Shown here: positions 22,190 through 31,123 of the stretch, one piece after another
How the letters are laid out: the number at the start of each line of letters is the position of its first letter
Numbering within the stretch: the first letter of the stretch is position 1
NCBI GenBank assembly: GCA_037349315.1
Contig: JBAIAC010000216.1
Location: forward strand, 496,001-560,000
From: Chelydra serpentina
Lineage: Eukaryota > Chordata > Testudines > Chelydridae
DNA length: 64,000 nucleotides
Reading direction: 5' to 3'
Notes under the pieces: generated by a model
Told to the model about the DNA's origin: nothing
The model's input: only the letters and a program-made list of their open reading frames with translations
The model's database searches: none
Program-made: the position numbers and the translations under genes

Positions 22190-22371
22190 TGTAGCGGGGC
22201 AGTTGCCCCACTCCTGAAAAAAAGGTAGGCTTATTGGGTGTGGCTGCAGCTGTGACTGCTTCGCCAATCAGGCCACAGCTGGCCCTGATAAAAGGGCCGA
22301 GCTGGGTCAGGTCTCGGTCTCTCTCTCTCTCTCTCTCGCCTGCCTGAAGGAGGTGCAGAGGCAGCTGGTCC
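22190..22371 (+). repeat. LTR promoter fragment
   Basis: Starts TGTAGCGGGGCAGTTGCCCC, resembling the LTR start at 46361. It contains a CCAAT motif (GCCAATCAGG), a TATA-like GATAAAAGGG and a (TC)n run at 22314-22338. It ends abruptly; no internal region follows. Confidence 0.55.
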
Positions 22372-23180
22372 TAATCCCTTGTGATCATCTAGTCTGACCT
22401 CCTGTGTAGTACAGTGCCCCTCCCAAAATAGAGAACTTCCCCCCAAGTAATTCCTTTTGAACTAGAGCATGGCTTTTTTTTTTTTAATCCAATCTTGATT
22501 TAAAAATTTCCAGTGTTGGAGAATCCACCACAACCGTGGCAAATTGTTCCAATGGCTAATGGTTAAACATTTGTGTCTGAATTTGTTTCATTTCAATTCC
22601 CAGCCATGGGCTATTGTTACACCTTTGTCTTCTCCCATTGTCAAATATTTGTTCCCCATGGAGGTACTTACAGACTGTAAAGAAGTCACTCCTTAGCTTT
22701 CTCTTTGTTAAGCTACGGCCATGTTTACATGTACAGTGCTGCAGCTGTACCGATATAGCATCACTACTGCAGTGTGTCTGGTGAAGACGCTCTATGCCTA
22801 CGGGAGAGAGCTCTCCCGTCAGCATAAAAAAACCCAGTCCTGTGAGAGGCACAAGCTATGTTGATGGGAGAAGGTCTCCTACCGACATAGCACTGTGCAC
22901 ACTAGCACTTATGTTGGTGTAACTTACGTTGCTCAGGGGAGTGGAATAGTCACACCCTTGAGCGACTTAAGTTTTGCTGACATAAGTGGTAGTGTAGACA
23001 TAGCCTAAATAGACTGAGTTCCTTGAATCTATCAATACAAGGCATCTTTTATCATTCTCATGGCTCTTCTCTGAACCCTCTCCAATTTATCAACATCCTT
23101 CTCAAATTGCGGACACCAGAACTGGATGAACCAATGACAAATGCAGAGGTACAATAACCTTCCTACCCCTACTCAAGATT
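22372..23180 (-). mobile_element. Old CR1-like LINE 3' end interrupted by a MITE
   Basis: The reverse complement carries the CR1-type 3' end (GATCATCTAGTCTGACCTCC read forward) and a decayed ORF2 C-terminus, continuing after the MITE as ATTCTCATGGCTCTTCTCTG and GGACACCAGAACTGGA (23050-23125), the counterparts of the [10 protein letters not shown] and CVQFW blocks. Many substitutions place it among the oldest LINEs here. Confidence 0.65.
22716..23005. mobile_element. MITE of Harbinger-like type
   Basis: Imperfect inverted ends: GGCCATGTTTACATGTAC against GGCTATGTCTACACTACC, flanked by CTA on each side. It interrupts the LINE and has no coding capacity. Confidence 0.5.
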
Positions 23181-23394
23181 CCCCTGTTTATGCATCCCCT
23201 CTTTATGAAGCACCCATTTATGCATTCAGAAGTCTATCCAGGGATTTCTGAGGCCACTGGTGTGGGGTGGGCCTGTCTGCCCAATCACAGAATTTTATTG
23301 ACCTGAAAAAAACATTTTAGGATTTGGACATTTGTAATAAGACTCCTCTAGAGCTTCTCATGGGAGAATTTTCATACTATATGCAAAGAGGGAG

Positions 23395-23580
23395 GACATT
23401 GTCTCCCCCACAGGGTACACCAGGTACACTGAATGGGTATTGCCTCCCATATAGGGAACTGTGAATGGATGCAGCCTCCCTCGCTCAGTACCCTGCATGA
23501 ATTCTTCCTCCTCCACCAGTTACTTTGAATGGGCACTGCATGTCCAACTGATGTCCTAATCCAGCACTGCCTTCCCCATT
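23395..23580. repeat. Degenerate tandem repeat, left block
   Basis: Diverged units of the form GGTACACTGAATGGGTATTGCCTCCC, about 35-45 bp each. The same unit family resumes at 34750-35190, on the far side of the CR1. Confidence 0.55.
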
Positions 23581-23790
23581 GTCAGCCCTTATTTGTTGCA
23601 GCCTTCCTTACTGTAACTTTAGTGCCCTTGTGGCCAAGATGGAGTCTGCTCTGCAGGTAGCTCTGGCCAAGAGAAAACGCGCGCAGGAATACAGCAGGAA
23701 AAATCCCTTCCACCCCAGGGGCACCTGTTCCAAACCCCCCAGAGTGAACACATCCACCCACAGGAAAAGTACAATGGATATTCTACACCA

Positions 23791-23832
23791 GGGGGCGGGG
23801 CTAATCAATCAGGGAGGCCAGGGCTTTATAAA
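23791..23832 (+). promoter_or_regulatory. Promoter-like block in the CR1 5' UTR
   Basis: A GC box (GGGGGCGGGG, 23791-23800), a CAAT-like TAATCAATCAGG and a TATA-like TTATAAA (23826-23832) lie in the usual order about 450 bp upstream of ORF1. A second related unit around 24010-24200 aligns with the 5' UTR at 61600-61860. Function is inferred from motifs only. Confidence 0.45.
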
Positions 23833-24429
23833 GCAGTGCACAAGCGACCAGGGAGCTTTGCGACCAGGGGCTGCAAACAGGGGAGTTTGAGAGGGAGTAT
23901 GGAAGGGGAGTGCGAAGGGGGCAAGCTATCCTTGCCATTCCTAATTCTTTGTACCCAAACTAAAGGGAGAGACAGAGCAACCAGGTGGCTGCAGACGGGG
24001 GAGTGAGTACCTGTTGAGGGGGCAGTTTGGCACTTTGACCGTGTGCTTGAGTGTTTGATTTCCTGTTTGAATAGTGTGATTTGGGAGTGCTTCATTGCAG
24101 ACTCTTCTAAAAAGACTGTCAATCAGCTGTGCACCAGCGGAGCAGCGCATAGCAGAGAAGCAAACAGGTGGAGTTAGCCTGGGAGTTCGCCTGGAGAGAG
24201 CCTACTGAGGCATCCCCCTTGCAGGTTTCCCTGAGTAGCTTCTGCCACAAGTGAGGAAACTCTTCGAAGGAAGGAACTATGGAGGCTGAGCGATCCGCTG
24301 TTGTGACCTGCACAGGATGTGCCATGTTTGTCTTTCTTCCACAGGATAGAAGCGACTTTGTCTGTACAAAGTGCAAGCTGATCTCCATATTGGAGGAGAA
24401 GATTCAAGGTCTGGAGAAATGAGTATCAA

Positions 24430-24474
24430 CCCTGCATTCCATAAAAGAAAATGAGGAGTTCCTGGATAGACGTC
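24430..24474 (+). repeat. 45-bp target duplication, left copy
   Basis: CR1 ORF1 sequence from CCCTGCATTCC to TAGACGTC, repeated at 30214-30258 with one mismatch. It flanks the Gmr1-like element, whose usual duplication would be 4-6 bp. Confidence 0.85.
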
Positions 24475-24859
24475 TGTGACGGAGTAGAGAGCGAGATGGA
24501 TCTGGCTGAGGCTGTAACATGAGCCAGGACGGGGGTGGGGAGGTGACACCTTTGGCTGGGAGAATGGACAGGCTAGAGGAGGGGCCCCGGGGGAGGGGAA
24601 GAGAGGCTGCTGGAGGGTTTTGGCTTTTTGGTTTCAGTTTGAAGCTGGGTGGTGAAACGCAGGGAGCCCCAGAGCTGGGGTCTCAGCACCCTGCCCCCCC
24701 CCAGAAGGCCCAGCTGAGGGGTCCGGGTCATACTTACAAGCTCTGTTTGGACTCTTTCCTGACAACCCTAATAAACCTTCTGTTCTACTGGCTGGCTGAG
24801 AGTCACATTGAATCCCGGGAAGAGGGGTGCAGGACCTGACTCCCCCACACTCCGTGACA
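24475..24859 (+). repeat. 5' LTR of the Gmr1-like element, 385 bp
   Basis: Begins TGTGACGGAGTAGAG, ends ACTCCGTGACA. AATAAA at 24770-24775 is the likely poly(A) signal, in a block (CTAATAAACCTTCTGTTCTAC) shared with the LTRs at 54099 and 58291. Confidence 0.9.
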
Positions 24860-24861
24860 AC

Positions 24862-24879
24862 TGGTGGCAGCGGTGGGAT
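24862..24879 (+). promoter_or_regulatory. Primer binding site for tRNA-Leu
   Basis: TGGTGGCAGCGGTGGGAT, two bases after the LTR, is complementary to the 3' end of vertebrate tRNA-Leu (AAG/TAG isoacceptors) including CCA. It would prime minus-strand DNA synthesis. The element at 53624 uses the same site over 17 bases. Confidence 0.85.
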
Positions 24880-25114
24880 CTTCTGCACCCCATGAATGGC
24901 ACTTCCTGCAATAAGTGACTAGAGAACAGTACAACGAAGGGGGATTGACGGGGAGCAGGTTGCTGAAGAGGCAGAGAGAAGCGGTTTCGGGGGGCGGAGG
25001 AGTTACGCTTAACCCTGAGGGGTGTGACCAGTGAGAAGGGCTGGCACACTAGGGGTTCCTCCTGGAAGCCGTGGGGGCCAAGACCGCACAGGCCTGCAAG
25101 TGGCCAGCAGGAAG

Positions 25115-28100
25115 ATGTATGCTAAGCACCGTAAGAACGACCTGGTGGAGCTGTGCAGGCAGAGGGGGCTGCGCATTGGGAGGTCCACCAAAGACCAGCT
25201 GATTACACAGCTGGAGGAGAAGGATCGCTTGGACGACCCGATCCCTGCCCCTGGGGGAAGCCGCCCGACAGACGCAGCATGGGCCCCAGGGCCTGACCTG
25301 GCTGGGAGGGGTCAGACTGCTGCCGAGGACATCCCAAGACCCCTCTCACCTCTGCACAGGGGAGAGGTTGGGGAAAGCCCAGCAAATACCGAGGGCACCT
25401 TGACCCCGGCGGCCAGCAGGGGATCTTCCCGGCGGAGCTCCCCATCCCAGCAGTGGAGGCGGCTGGATTGGGAGAGGGAGATAAAACTGAAAGAGCTCGA
25501 GTTGAGACAGCAGGAACTGAAGGAGGAGCGGGAAGAACGGGAAAAACAACGTCAGCACGAGGAGAAACAACGTCAGCATGAGCTGGAGGAGAAGGAGAAA
25601 CAACGCCAGCATGAGGTGCAGGAGAAGGAGAAACAACGCCAGCATGAGCTGGAGCTGGCCAGACTGAGGAGCAGTGAGGCCCCGGCTGCGGTGAGTGAGG
25701 GGGAACCCAAGACTACAGGGAAGTTTGATTGTAACTTCCTGGCCCGGCGTAAGGAAGGGGAAGACATAGACAGCTTCCTGGCGGCCTTTGAGAATGCCTA
25801 CAGGTTGCACAAGGTTGACCCTGCAGACAAGATCCAGTATCTCACCCCCTTACTAGACCCTGCAAGCCTGGACGTGTACGGCCGAATGAAAGAGACGGAG
25901 ACTGGGGACTATGAACTGTTCAAAAAGGCCCTGCTCTGCGAGCTTGGGCTGACTCCCGAGATGTACCGTCAAAGGTTCCGGGATCAGCGAAAAACCCCTG
26001 AGATCACGTACCTACAACTGGCCAACCGGATACATGGATACGCCCGCAAGTGGACCGCTGGGGCCCAAACTATGGAGGACCTGCTCGAACTATTCGTACT
26101 GGAACAACTGTATGAACTGTGCCCATCAGACCTGAAGGTATGGTTGATGGACAAAAATCCAGGGAGCCCACAGCACGCAGGGCGGCTGGCCGACCAGTTC
26201 ATGAACAGTCGGTCAAGGGGTGGCAGGGAGGAATCCCAAAGGAGCAGGCCCACCCTGAGGCAGCAAGAGAGTCACCACGGGACCCACCAAAGGGGAAATA
26301 GGGAGAACCCCCTCCCGAGGGGAACCTCCGACACCAGAACCAACCGACCTGCTCGAGGGGACCAACGGGACATGAGCTGCTATCACTGTGGCCAGAGGGG
26401 CCACTTACGGTCCCAATGCCCCAAGATCAGAGACAGACTGAGCAGACCAAACTCACACCGGGTTAACTGGGTAGGGACCCAGCCGGACGAGGGGCCAACA
26501 GCCCAGAAGAGGGGGGCTGGCAGCTTATCAACGGCTCCGGAGGGAGGAAGGCCCCAGACCACCTCCTCGGGGGGGCTGGATGCCCCGGACTCAGGGTTCT
26601 CGGTTTATAGGGTGGCCGCGGGGCTGTCCCTTCGGAGAGAGTGCCTTGTTCCCCTGGAGATAGATGGGAGGAAGGTCACTGGATACTGGGATACGGGCGC
26701 GGAGGTGACGCTGGCCCGGCCCGAGGTGGTGGCCCCAGATCGGGTGGTACCCAACACCTACCTGACCCTAACAGGGGTGGGCGGGACCCCGTTCAAGGTA
26801 CCTGTGGCGAGGGTACACCTGAAATGGGGGGCCAAGGAGGGCCCCAAGGACATTGGGGTGCACCAGCATTTGCCCACTGAGGTACTGATGGGGGGGGACC
26901 TAGAAGACTGGCCCAGTGAGTCCCGGGACACCCTGGTCGTGACCCGTAGCCAAAGCCGGCAAGGGGCGCTACGCCCGGGCCTCAGAGAGGGTGCCTTGCA
27001 CGGGGCGCAAGACCCTGGCCCAGTGGGGAGGGAGTACCCCAGGACCAGGCACAGAGAGGCTGCGACCTCAGACACAGACAGCACGAGGGACCAGGTTCCC
27101 ATTCCTTCCCCAGCGGCTGAGTTCCAGGCCGAGTTACAGAGAGATCCCTCCGTGCGGAAGCTCAGGTACCTGGCCGACCGCAGGGAGGTGCGGACCATGT
27201 GGAGAGGTTGCCAGGAGAGGTTCCTGTGGGAGAAGGGGTTCCTGTACCGGGAATGGGCTCCCCCCGGTAAGATGGAGACGTGGGGGATCAGGAGGCAGCT
27301 GGTGGTCCCCCAGAAGTATCGCCGCAAGCTACTGTACCTAGCCCATGACATCCCTCTCGCAGGGCACCAGGGAATCCGGCGCACCAGGCAGAGGCTGCTA
27401 CAGAACTTTTACTGGCCTGGGGTCTTTACAACTGTCCATCAGTACTGCCGGTCCTGTGACACCTGCCAGCGGGTGGGGAAGGCCCGGGACAAGTGGAAAG
27501 CGGCTTTGAGGCCTTTGCCCATCATAGAGGAGCCCTTCCAGAAGGTGGCCATGGACATAGTGGGGCCTCTCAGCAAGACAACCCGGTCGGGGAAGAAATA
27601 CATTCTGGTGGTGGTAGATTTCGCCACCCGTTACCCCGAGGCGGTGCCTTTATCCTCCATTGAAGCAGACACCGTGGCGGATGCGCTGCTGACCATTTTC
27701 AGCCGAGTGGGGTTCCCCAAGGAAGTCCTGACAGACCAAGGGTCCAACTTCATGTCGGCCCTGCTCCGGTGCTTGTGGGAAAAATGTGGGGTCCGGCACA
27801 GCTGGGCCTCAGCATATCACCCCCAGTCCAATGGGCTGGTGGAGAGGTTCAATGGGACGCTAAAGATGATGCTGAAAACCTTTATGAACCAGCACCCGCA
27901 GGACTGGGACAAATACCTACCGCACCTGCTGTTCGCGTACAGGGAAGTGCCCCAGGAGTCTACCGGATTCTCGCCCTTCGAACTGTTATACGGCAGGAGG
28001 GTATGGGGGCCCCTAGACCTGATGAGAGACGAATGGGAGGGGGAGGCAGCCCCCGAGGGAGAGTCAGTGGTGGAGTATGTCCTGACCTTCCGAGAGAGAC

Positions 28101-29956
28101 TTACTGAGCTCATGGGCCTGGCCAAGGGAAATCTGGCTAGAGCCCAGAGGAAGCAAAAGGTCTGGTATGACCGCACGGCGCGGGCCCGCGCCTACGCCAC
28201 GGGGGATCAGGTGATGGTTCTCATTCCCGTGAGGAAAAACAAGCTGCAGGCCGCTTGGGAAGGCCCTTTCAAGGTTGTCAAGCAGCTAAATGAGGTAAAT
28301 TATGTGGTGGAGCTGTCTAACCGGGCACACCACTGCCGGGTCTACCATGTCAATATGATGAAGCCATATTATGACAGGGGGAATGTGGTGCTGGCCGTGT
28401 GTGGACATTGGGAGGAGCAGGGAAGTGACCCTCTAGTAGATCTATTCCCTGAGATAGGAGCTGGCTCCTCCCAAGGAACGATCCCCCTCTCTGATCAGCT
28501 AACCCCTGCCCAGCAAGCTGAGATCAGAGGGGTGCTGCATCGGTACCAACAGCTGTTTTCCAACCAGCCGGGTCGCACTAATCTGACTGTTCACCGGGTG
28601 CAGACAGGAGCGCACCAACCTATAAGATGCTCCCCGTTCCGAGTCACAGGGAAGACAGCTCGGGACCTGGAAAGAGAGGTCAAGGACATGCTGGCTTTGG
28701 GGGTGATCCAGCCGTCGTCCAGCCCTTGGGCCTCGCCGGTGGTGCTGGTCCCCAAAAAGGATGGGTCGATCCGGTTCTGTGTGGACTATCGGAAGCTCAA
28801 TGCCATCACTGTATCTGATGCCTACCCCATGCCCCGGCCGGACGAGCTCCTAGACAAGCTGGGAGGGGCTCGGTACCTTACCACCATGGATCTTACAAAG
28901 GGCTACTGGCAAGTGCCACTGGATGCAGATGCCCGGCTGAAATCTGCCTTCATTACCCCTCTGGGGCTCTACGAGTTCCTGACCCTGCCTTTCGGCCTCA
29001 AGGGAGCGCCAGCCACCTTCCAGCGCCTGGTGGATCAGCTACTGAAGGGGATGGAGAGCTTCGCTGTGGCATATATCGATGACATCTGTGTCTTTAGCCA
29101 GACGTGGGAGGACCATGTGTCCCAAGTTAAACAAGTGCTGGACCGACTCCGGGAGGCTGGGCTGACCGTAAAAGCGGAGAAGTGCAAGGTGGGGATGGCT
29201 GAAGTGTCCTACTTGGGACACCGGGTGGGGAGCGGCCACCTAAAGCCAGAACCAGCCAAGGTGGAGGTGATCCGGGACTGGCCCGCTCCACAAACTAAGA
29301 AGCAGGTCCAGGCCTTTATTGGGATGGCGGGGTACTATCGAAGATTTGTGCCCCACTTTAGCGCCATAGCCACCCCCATCACTGAGCTATGCAAGAAGGG
29401 GAAGCCAGACAAGGTGGTCTGGACCGAGGAGTGCCAGAGGGCTCTCTGTGCACTGAAGGAGGCTTTGATTAGGGGCCCGGTTCTGGCAAACCCAGACTTT
29501 GACAAGCCCTTTCTGGTGTTCACCGACGCCTCAGACATGGGTCTGGGGGCAGTGTTAATGCAGGAGGATGAAATGGGGCAGAGACACCCCATCGTGTATT
29601 TAAGCAAGAAGCTGCTACCCCGGGAGCAGAATTATGCGGCCATCGAGAAGGAATGCCTGGCCATGGTGTGGGCCCTCAAGAAACTAGAGCCGTATCTATT
29701 CGGGCGACACTTCACCGTGTACACCGACCACTCGCCCCTGACCTGGCTACACCAGATGAAAGGGGCCAACGCCAAGCTCCTGAGGTGGAGCCTGCTCCTG
29801 CAGGATTACGACATGGACGTGGTCCATGTGAAGGGAAGTGCCAACCTGATAGCGGATGCGTTGTCCCGGAGAGGGGGCCCTGAACTTCCCCAGGCCACTG
29901 GTCAGAGTGACCCCGCTCAGTTCAGTCTCGAAGGGGGGAGAGATGTGACGGAGTAG
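25115..29956 (+). CDS. Gag-Pol polyprotein, Gmr1-like order Gag-PR-IN-RT-RNase H
   Basis: An uninterrupted 1613-residue frame. I chose the ATG at 25115 because the related element has its ATG at the same place (54652); the frame extends 28 codons further up without an ATG. Residues from that ATG: SAP-like motif 8-37 (LVELCRQRG, KDQLITQLEE); Glu/Lys/Gln/Arg coiled coil 117-185 with an EKQRQHE repeat; capsid 200-365 with a SCAN-like half at 320-364 (LELFVLEQLYELCP); CCHC knuckle 422-435; protease DTG at 526; integrase zinc finger H744, H751, C781, C784; integrase D814, D874, E910 (D-D-35-E); GPF block near 1050; RT palm Asp 1259 and YIDD with Asp 1322-1323; RNase H D1471, E1511, D1538, D1581. 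All catalytic residues are present. The stop lies 13 bp inside the 3' LTR. Confidence 0.93.
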   Translation: MYAKHRKNDLVELCRQRGLRIGRSTKDQLITQLEEKDRLDDPIPAPGGSRPTDAAWAPGPDLAGRGQTAAEDIPRPLSPLHRGEVGESPANTEGTLTPAASRGSSRRSSPSQQWRRLDWEREIKLKELELRQQELKEEREEREKQRQHEEKQRQHELEEKEKQRQHEVQEKEKQRQHELELARLRSSEAPAAVSEGEPKTTGKFDCNFLARRKEGEDIDSFLAAFENAYRLHKVDPADKIQYLTPLLDPASLDVYGRMKETETGDYELFKKALLCELGLTPEMYRQRFRDQRKTPEITYLQLANRIHGYARKWTAGAQTMEDLLELFVLEQLYELCPSDLKVWLMDKNPGSPQHAGRLADQFMNSRSRGGREESQRSRPTLRQQESHHGTHQRGNRENPLPRGTSDTRTNRPARGDQRDMSCYHCGQRGHLRSQCPKIRDRLSRPNSHRVNWVGTQPDEGPTAQKRGAGSLSTAPEGGRPQTTSSGGLDAPDSGFSVYRVAAGLSLRRECLVPLEIDGRKVTGYWDTGAEVTLARPEVVAPDRVVPNTYLTLTGVGGTPFKVPVARVHLKWGAKEGPKDIGVHQHLPTEVLMGGDLEDWPSESRDTLVVTRSQSRQGALRPGLREGALHGAQDPGPVGREYPRTRHREAATSDTDSTRDQVPIPSPAAEFQAELQRDPSVRKLRYLADRREVRTMWRGCQERFLWEKGFLYREWAPPGKMETWGIRRQLVVPQKYRRKLLYLAHDIPLAGHQGIRRTRQRLLQNFYWPGVFTTVHQYCRSCDTCQRVGKARDKWKAALRPLPIIEEPFQKVAMDIVGPLSKTTRSGKKYILVVVDFATRYPEAVPLSSIEADTVADALLTIFSRVGFPKEVLTDQGSNFMSALLRCLWEKCGVRHSWASAYHPQSNGLVERFNGTLKMMLKTFMNQHPQDWDKYLPHLLFAYREVPQESTGFSPFELLYGRRVWGPLDLMRDEWEGEAAPEGESVVEYVLTFRERLTELMGLAKGNLARAQRKQKVWYDRTARARAYATGDQVMVLIPVRKNKLQAAWEGPFKVVKQLNEVNYVVELSNRAHHCRVYHVNMMKPYYDRGNVVLAVCGHWEEQGSDPLVDLFPEIGAGSSQGTIPLSDQLTPAQQAEIRGVLHRYQQLFSNQPGRTNLTVHRVQTGAHQPIRCSPFRVTGKTARDLEREVKDMLALGVIQPSSSPWASPVVLVPKKDGSIRFCVDYRKLNAITVSDAYPMPRPDELLDKLGGARYLTTMDLTKGYWQVPLDADARLKSAFITPLGLYEFLTLPFGLKGAPATFQRLVDQLLKGMESFAVAYIDDICVFSQTWEDHVSQVKQVLDRLREAGLTVKAEKCKVGMAEVSYLGHRVGSGHLKPEPAKVEVIRDWPAPQTKKQVQAFIGMAGYYRRFVPHFSAIATPITELCKKGKPDKVVWTEECQRALCALKEALIRGPVLANPDFDKPFLVFTDASDMGLGAVLMQEDEMGQRHPIVYLSKKLLPREQNYAAIEKECLAMVWALKKLEPYLFGRHFTVYTDHSPLTWLHQMKGANAKLLRWSLLLQDYDMDVVHVKGSANLIADALSRRGGPELPQATGQSDPAQFSLEGGRDVTE
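29931..29943 (+). promoter_or_regulatory. Polypurine tract
   Basis: AAGGGGGGAGAGA directly precedes the 3' LTR and overlaps the last gag-pol codons; it would prime plus-strand synthesis. The second element has GGAGGGGGGAGAGA in the same place (57802-57815). Confidence 0.85.
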
Positions 29957-30213
29957 AGAGTGAGATGGATCTGGCTGAGGCTGTAACATGAGCCAGGACG
30001 GGGGTGGGGAGGTGACACCTTTGGCTGGGAGAATGGACAGGCTAGAGGAGGGGCCCCGGGGGAGGGGAAGAGAGGCTGCTGGAGGGTTTTGGCTTTTTGG
30101 TTTCAGTTTGAAGCTGGGTGGTGAAACGCAGGGAGCCCCAGAGCTGGGGTCTCAGCTCCCTGCCCCCCCCAGAAGGCCCAGCTGAGGGGTCTGGGTCATA
30201 CTTACAAGCTCTG
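29944..30213 (+). repeat. 3' LTR, truncated to 270 of 385 bp
   Basis: Collinear with the 5' LTR up to TTACAAGCTCTG, then CR1 sequence begins at once. The poly(A) signal and 3' terminus are lost. Confidence 0.9.
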
Positions 30214-30258
30214 CCCTGCATTCCATAAAAAAAAATGAGGAGTTCCTGGATAGACGTC
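30214..30258 (+). repeat. 45-bp target duplication, right copy
   Basis: Second copy of 24430-24474 (one mismatch, A for G in the A-run), from which the CR1 ORF1 frame continues. Confidence 0.85.
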
Positions 30259-31123
30259 AGGATAGGCTTCAGCGAGCGCAGTGTTGTGAGGATTCAGAGC
30301 AGGCTGCGCAGCGGGGACAGAAGACCAGCGAGGATAATTGGCAGCATGTGACCTCCAGAAGAGGAAAGAGTATGAGACAAGTCCATGTACCAGAAACGCA
30401 TATTCAGATGAGCAACCGTTTCCATGTTCTCTCCACAGGCACTAGTGCAGAGAGTGGAGTGAATGATGCATCTGAGGGAACAGAGCAGAAGGAGACTACA
30501 CTGACTGGAAGGCATGAGATGCACAGTCCTAGGGATGGGGGTTCCACGGCCACCACTCCCAAGAGGAGGAGGAGGGTGGTGGTGGTCGGGGACTCTCTCC
30601 TCAGGGGGACTGAGTCATCTATCTGCCGCCCTGACCGGGAAAACCGAGAGGTGTGCTGCTTGCCAGGGGCTAGGATTTGTGATGTGACGGAGAGACTGCC
30701 GAGACTCATCAAGCCCTCAGATCGCTACCCCTTCCTGCTTCTCCACGTGGGCACCAATGATACTGCCAAGAATGACCTTGAGCGTATTACTGCAGACTAC
30801 GTGGCTCTGGGAAGAAGGATAAAGGCGTTTGAGGCGCAAGTGGTGTTCTCGTCCATTCTCCCTGTGGCAGGAAAAGGCCGGGGTAGAGACCGTCGAATCG
30901 TGGAAGTCAACGAATGGCTATGCAGATGGTGTCGGAGAGAAGGGTTTGGATTCTTTGACCATGGGATGGTCTTCCAAGAAGAAGGAGTGCTAGGCAGAGA
31001 CGGGCTCCACCTGACGAAGAGAGGGAAGAGCATCTTTGGAAGCAGGCTGGCCAACCTAGTGAGGAGGGCTTTAAACTAGGTTCACCGGGGGAAGGAGACC
31101 AAAGCCCCGAGGTAAGTGGGGAA

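Larger units (their letters stand above)
24475..30213 (+). mobile_element. Gmr1-like Ty3/gypsy retrotransposon with intact gag-pol and truncated 3' LTR
   Basis: Order: 5' LTR 24475-24859, tRNA-Leu primer site 24862-24879, one long gag-pol 25115-29956, polypurine tract 29931-29943, 3' LTR 29944-30213. The 3' LTR lacks its last ~115 bp, including the AATAAA signal. Integrase lies upstream of reverse transcriptase, the order that defines Gmr1-like gypsy elements. Over the shared 270 bp I count three substitutions and one homopolymer indel between LTRs, so the insertion is fairly young. Confidence 0.9.
24279..31079 (+). pseudogene. CR1 ORF1: zinc-finger, coiled-coil and esterase protein, split by an insertion
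   Basis: The N-terminus (24279-24474) starts MEAERSAVVTCTGC and has two CxxC pairs followed by a leucine-rich coiled segment. It has a stop at 24419-24421 where the 61.6 kb copy reads Gln. After the gypsy insert the frame resumes at 30214 and stays open to 31079. This part holds an SGNH/GDSL-type esterase domain: GDSLLRGTE (Ser nucleophile, about 30586-30612), HVGTNDT (about 30745-30765) and DGLHLTKRG (about 30998-31024). CR1 ORF1 proteins are known to carry such esterases. With the stop and the 5.7-kb insert no full protein can be made. Confidence 0.75.

Noticed and set aside
25031..25114. Extension of gag-pol by 28 codons upstream of the ATG
   Set aside because: It would need a GTG start; the related element also starts at the ATG equivalent to 25115.
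26758..27384. 208-codon minus-strand frame
   Set aside because: Lies opposite the gag-pol coding strand; its codon pattern is the shadow of that gene.
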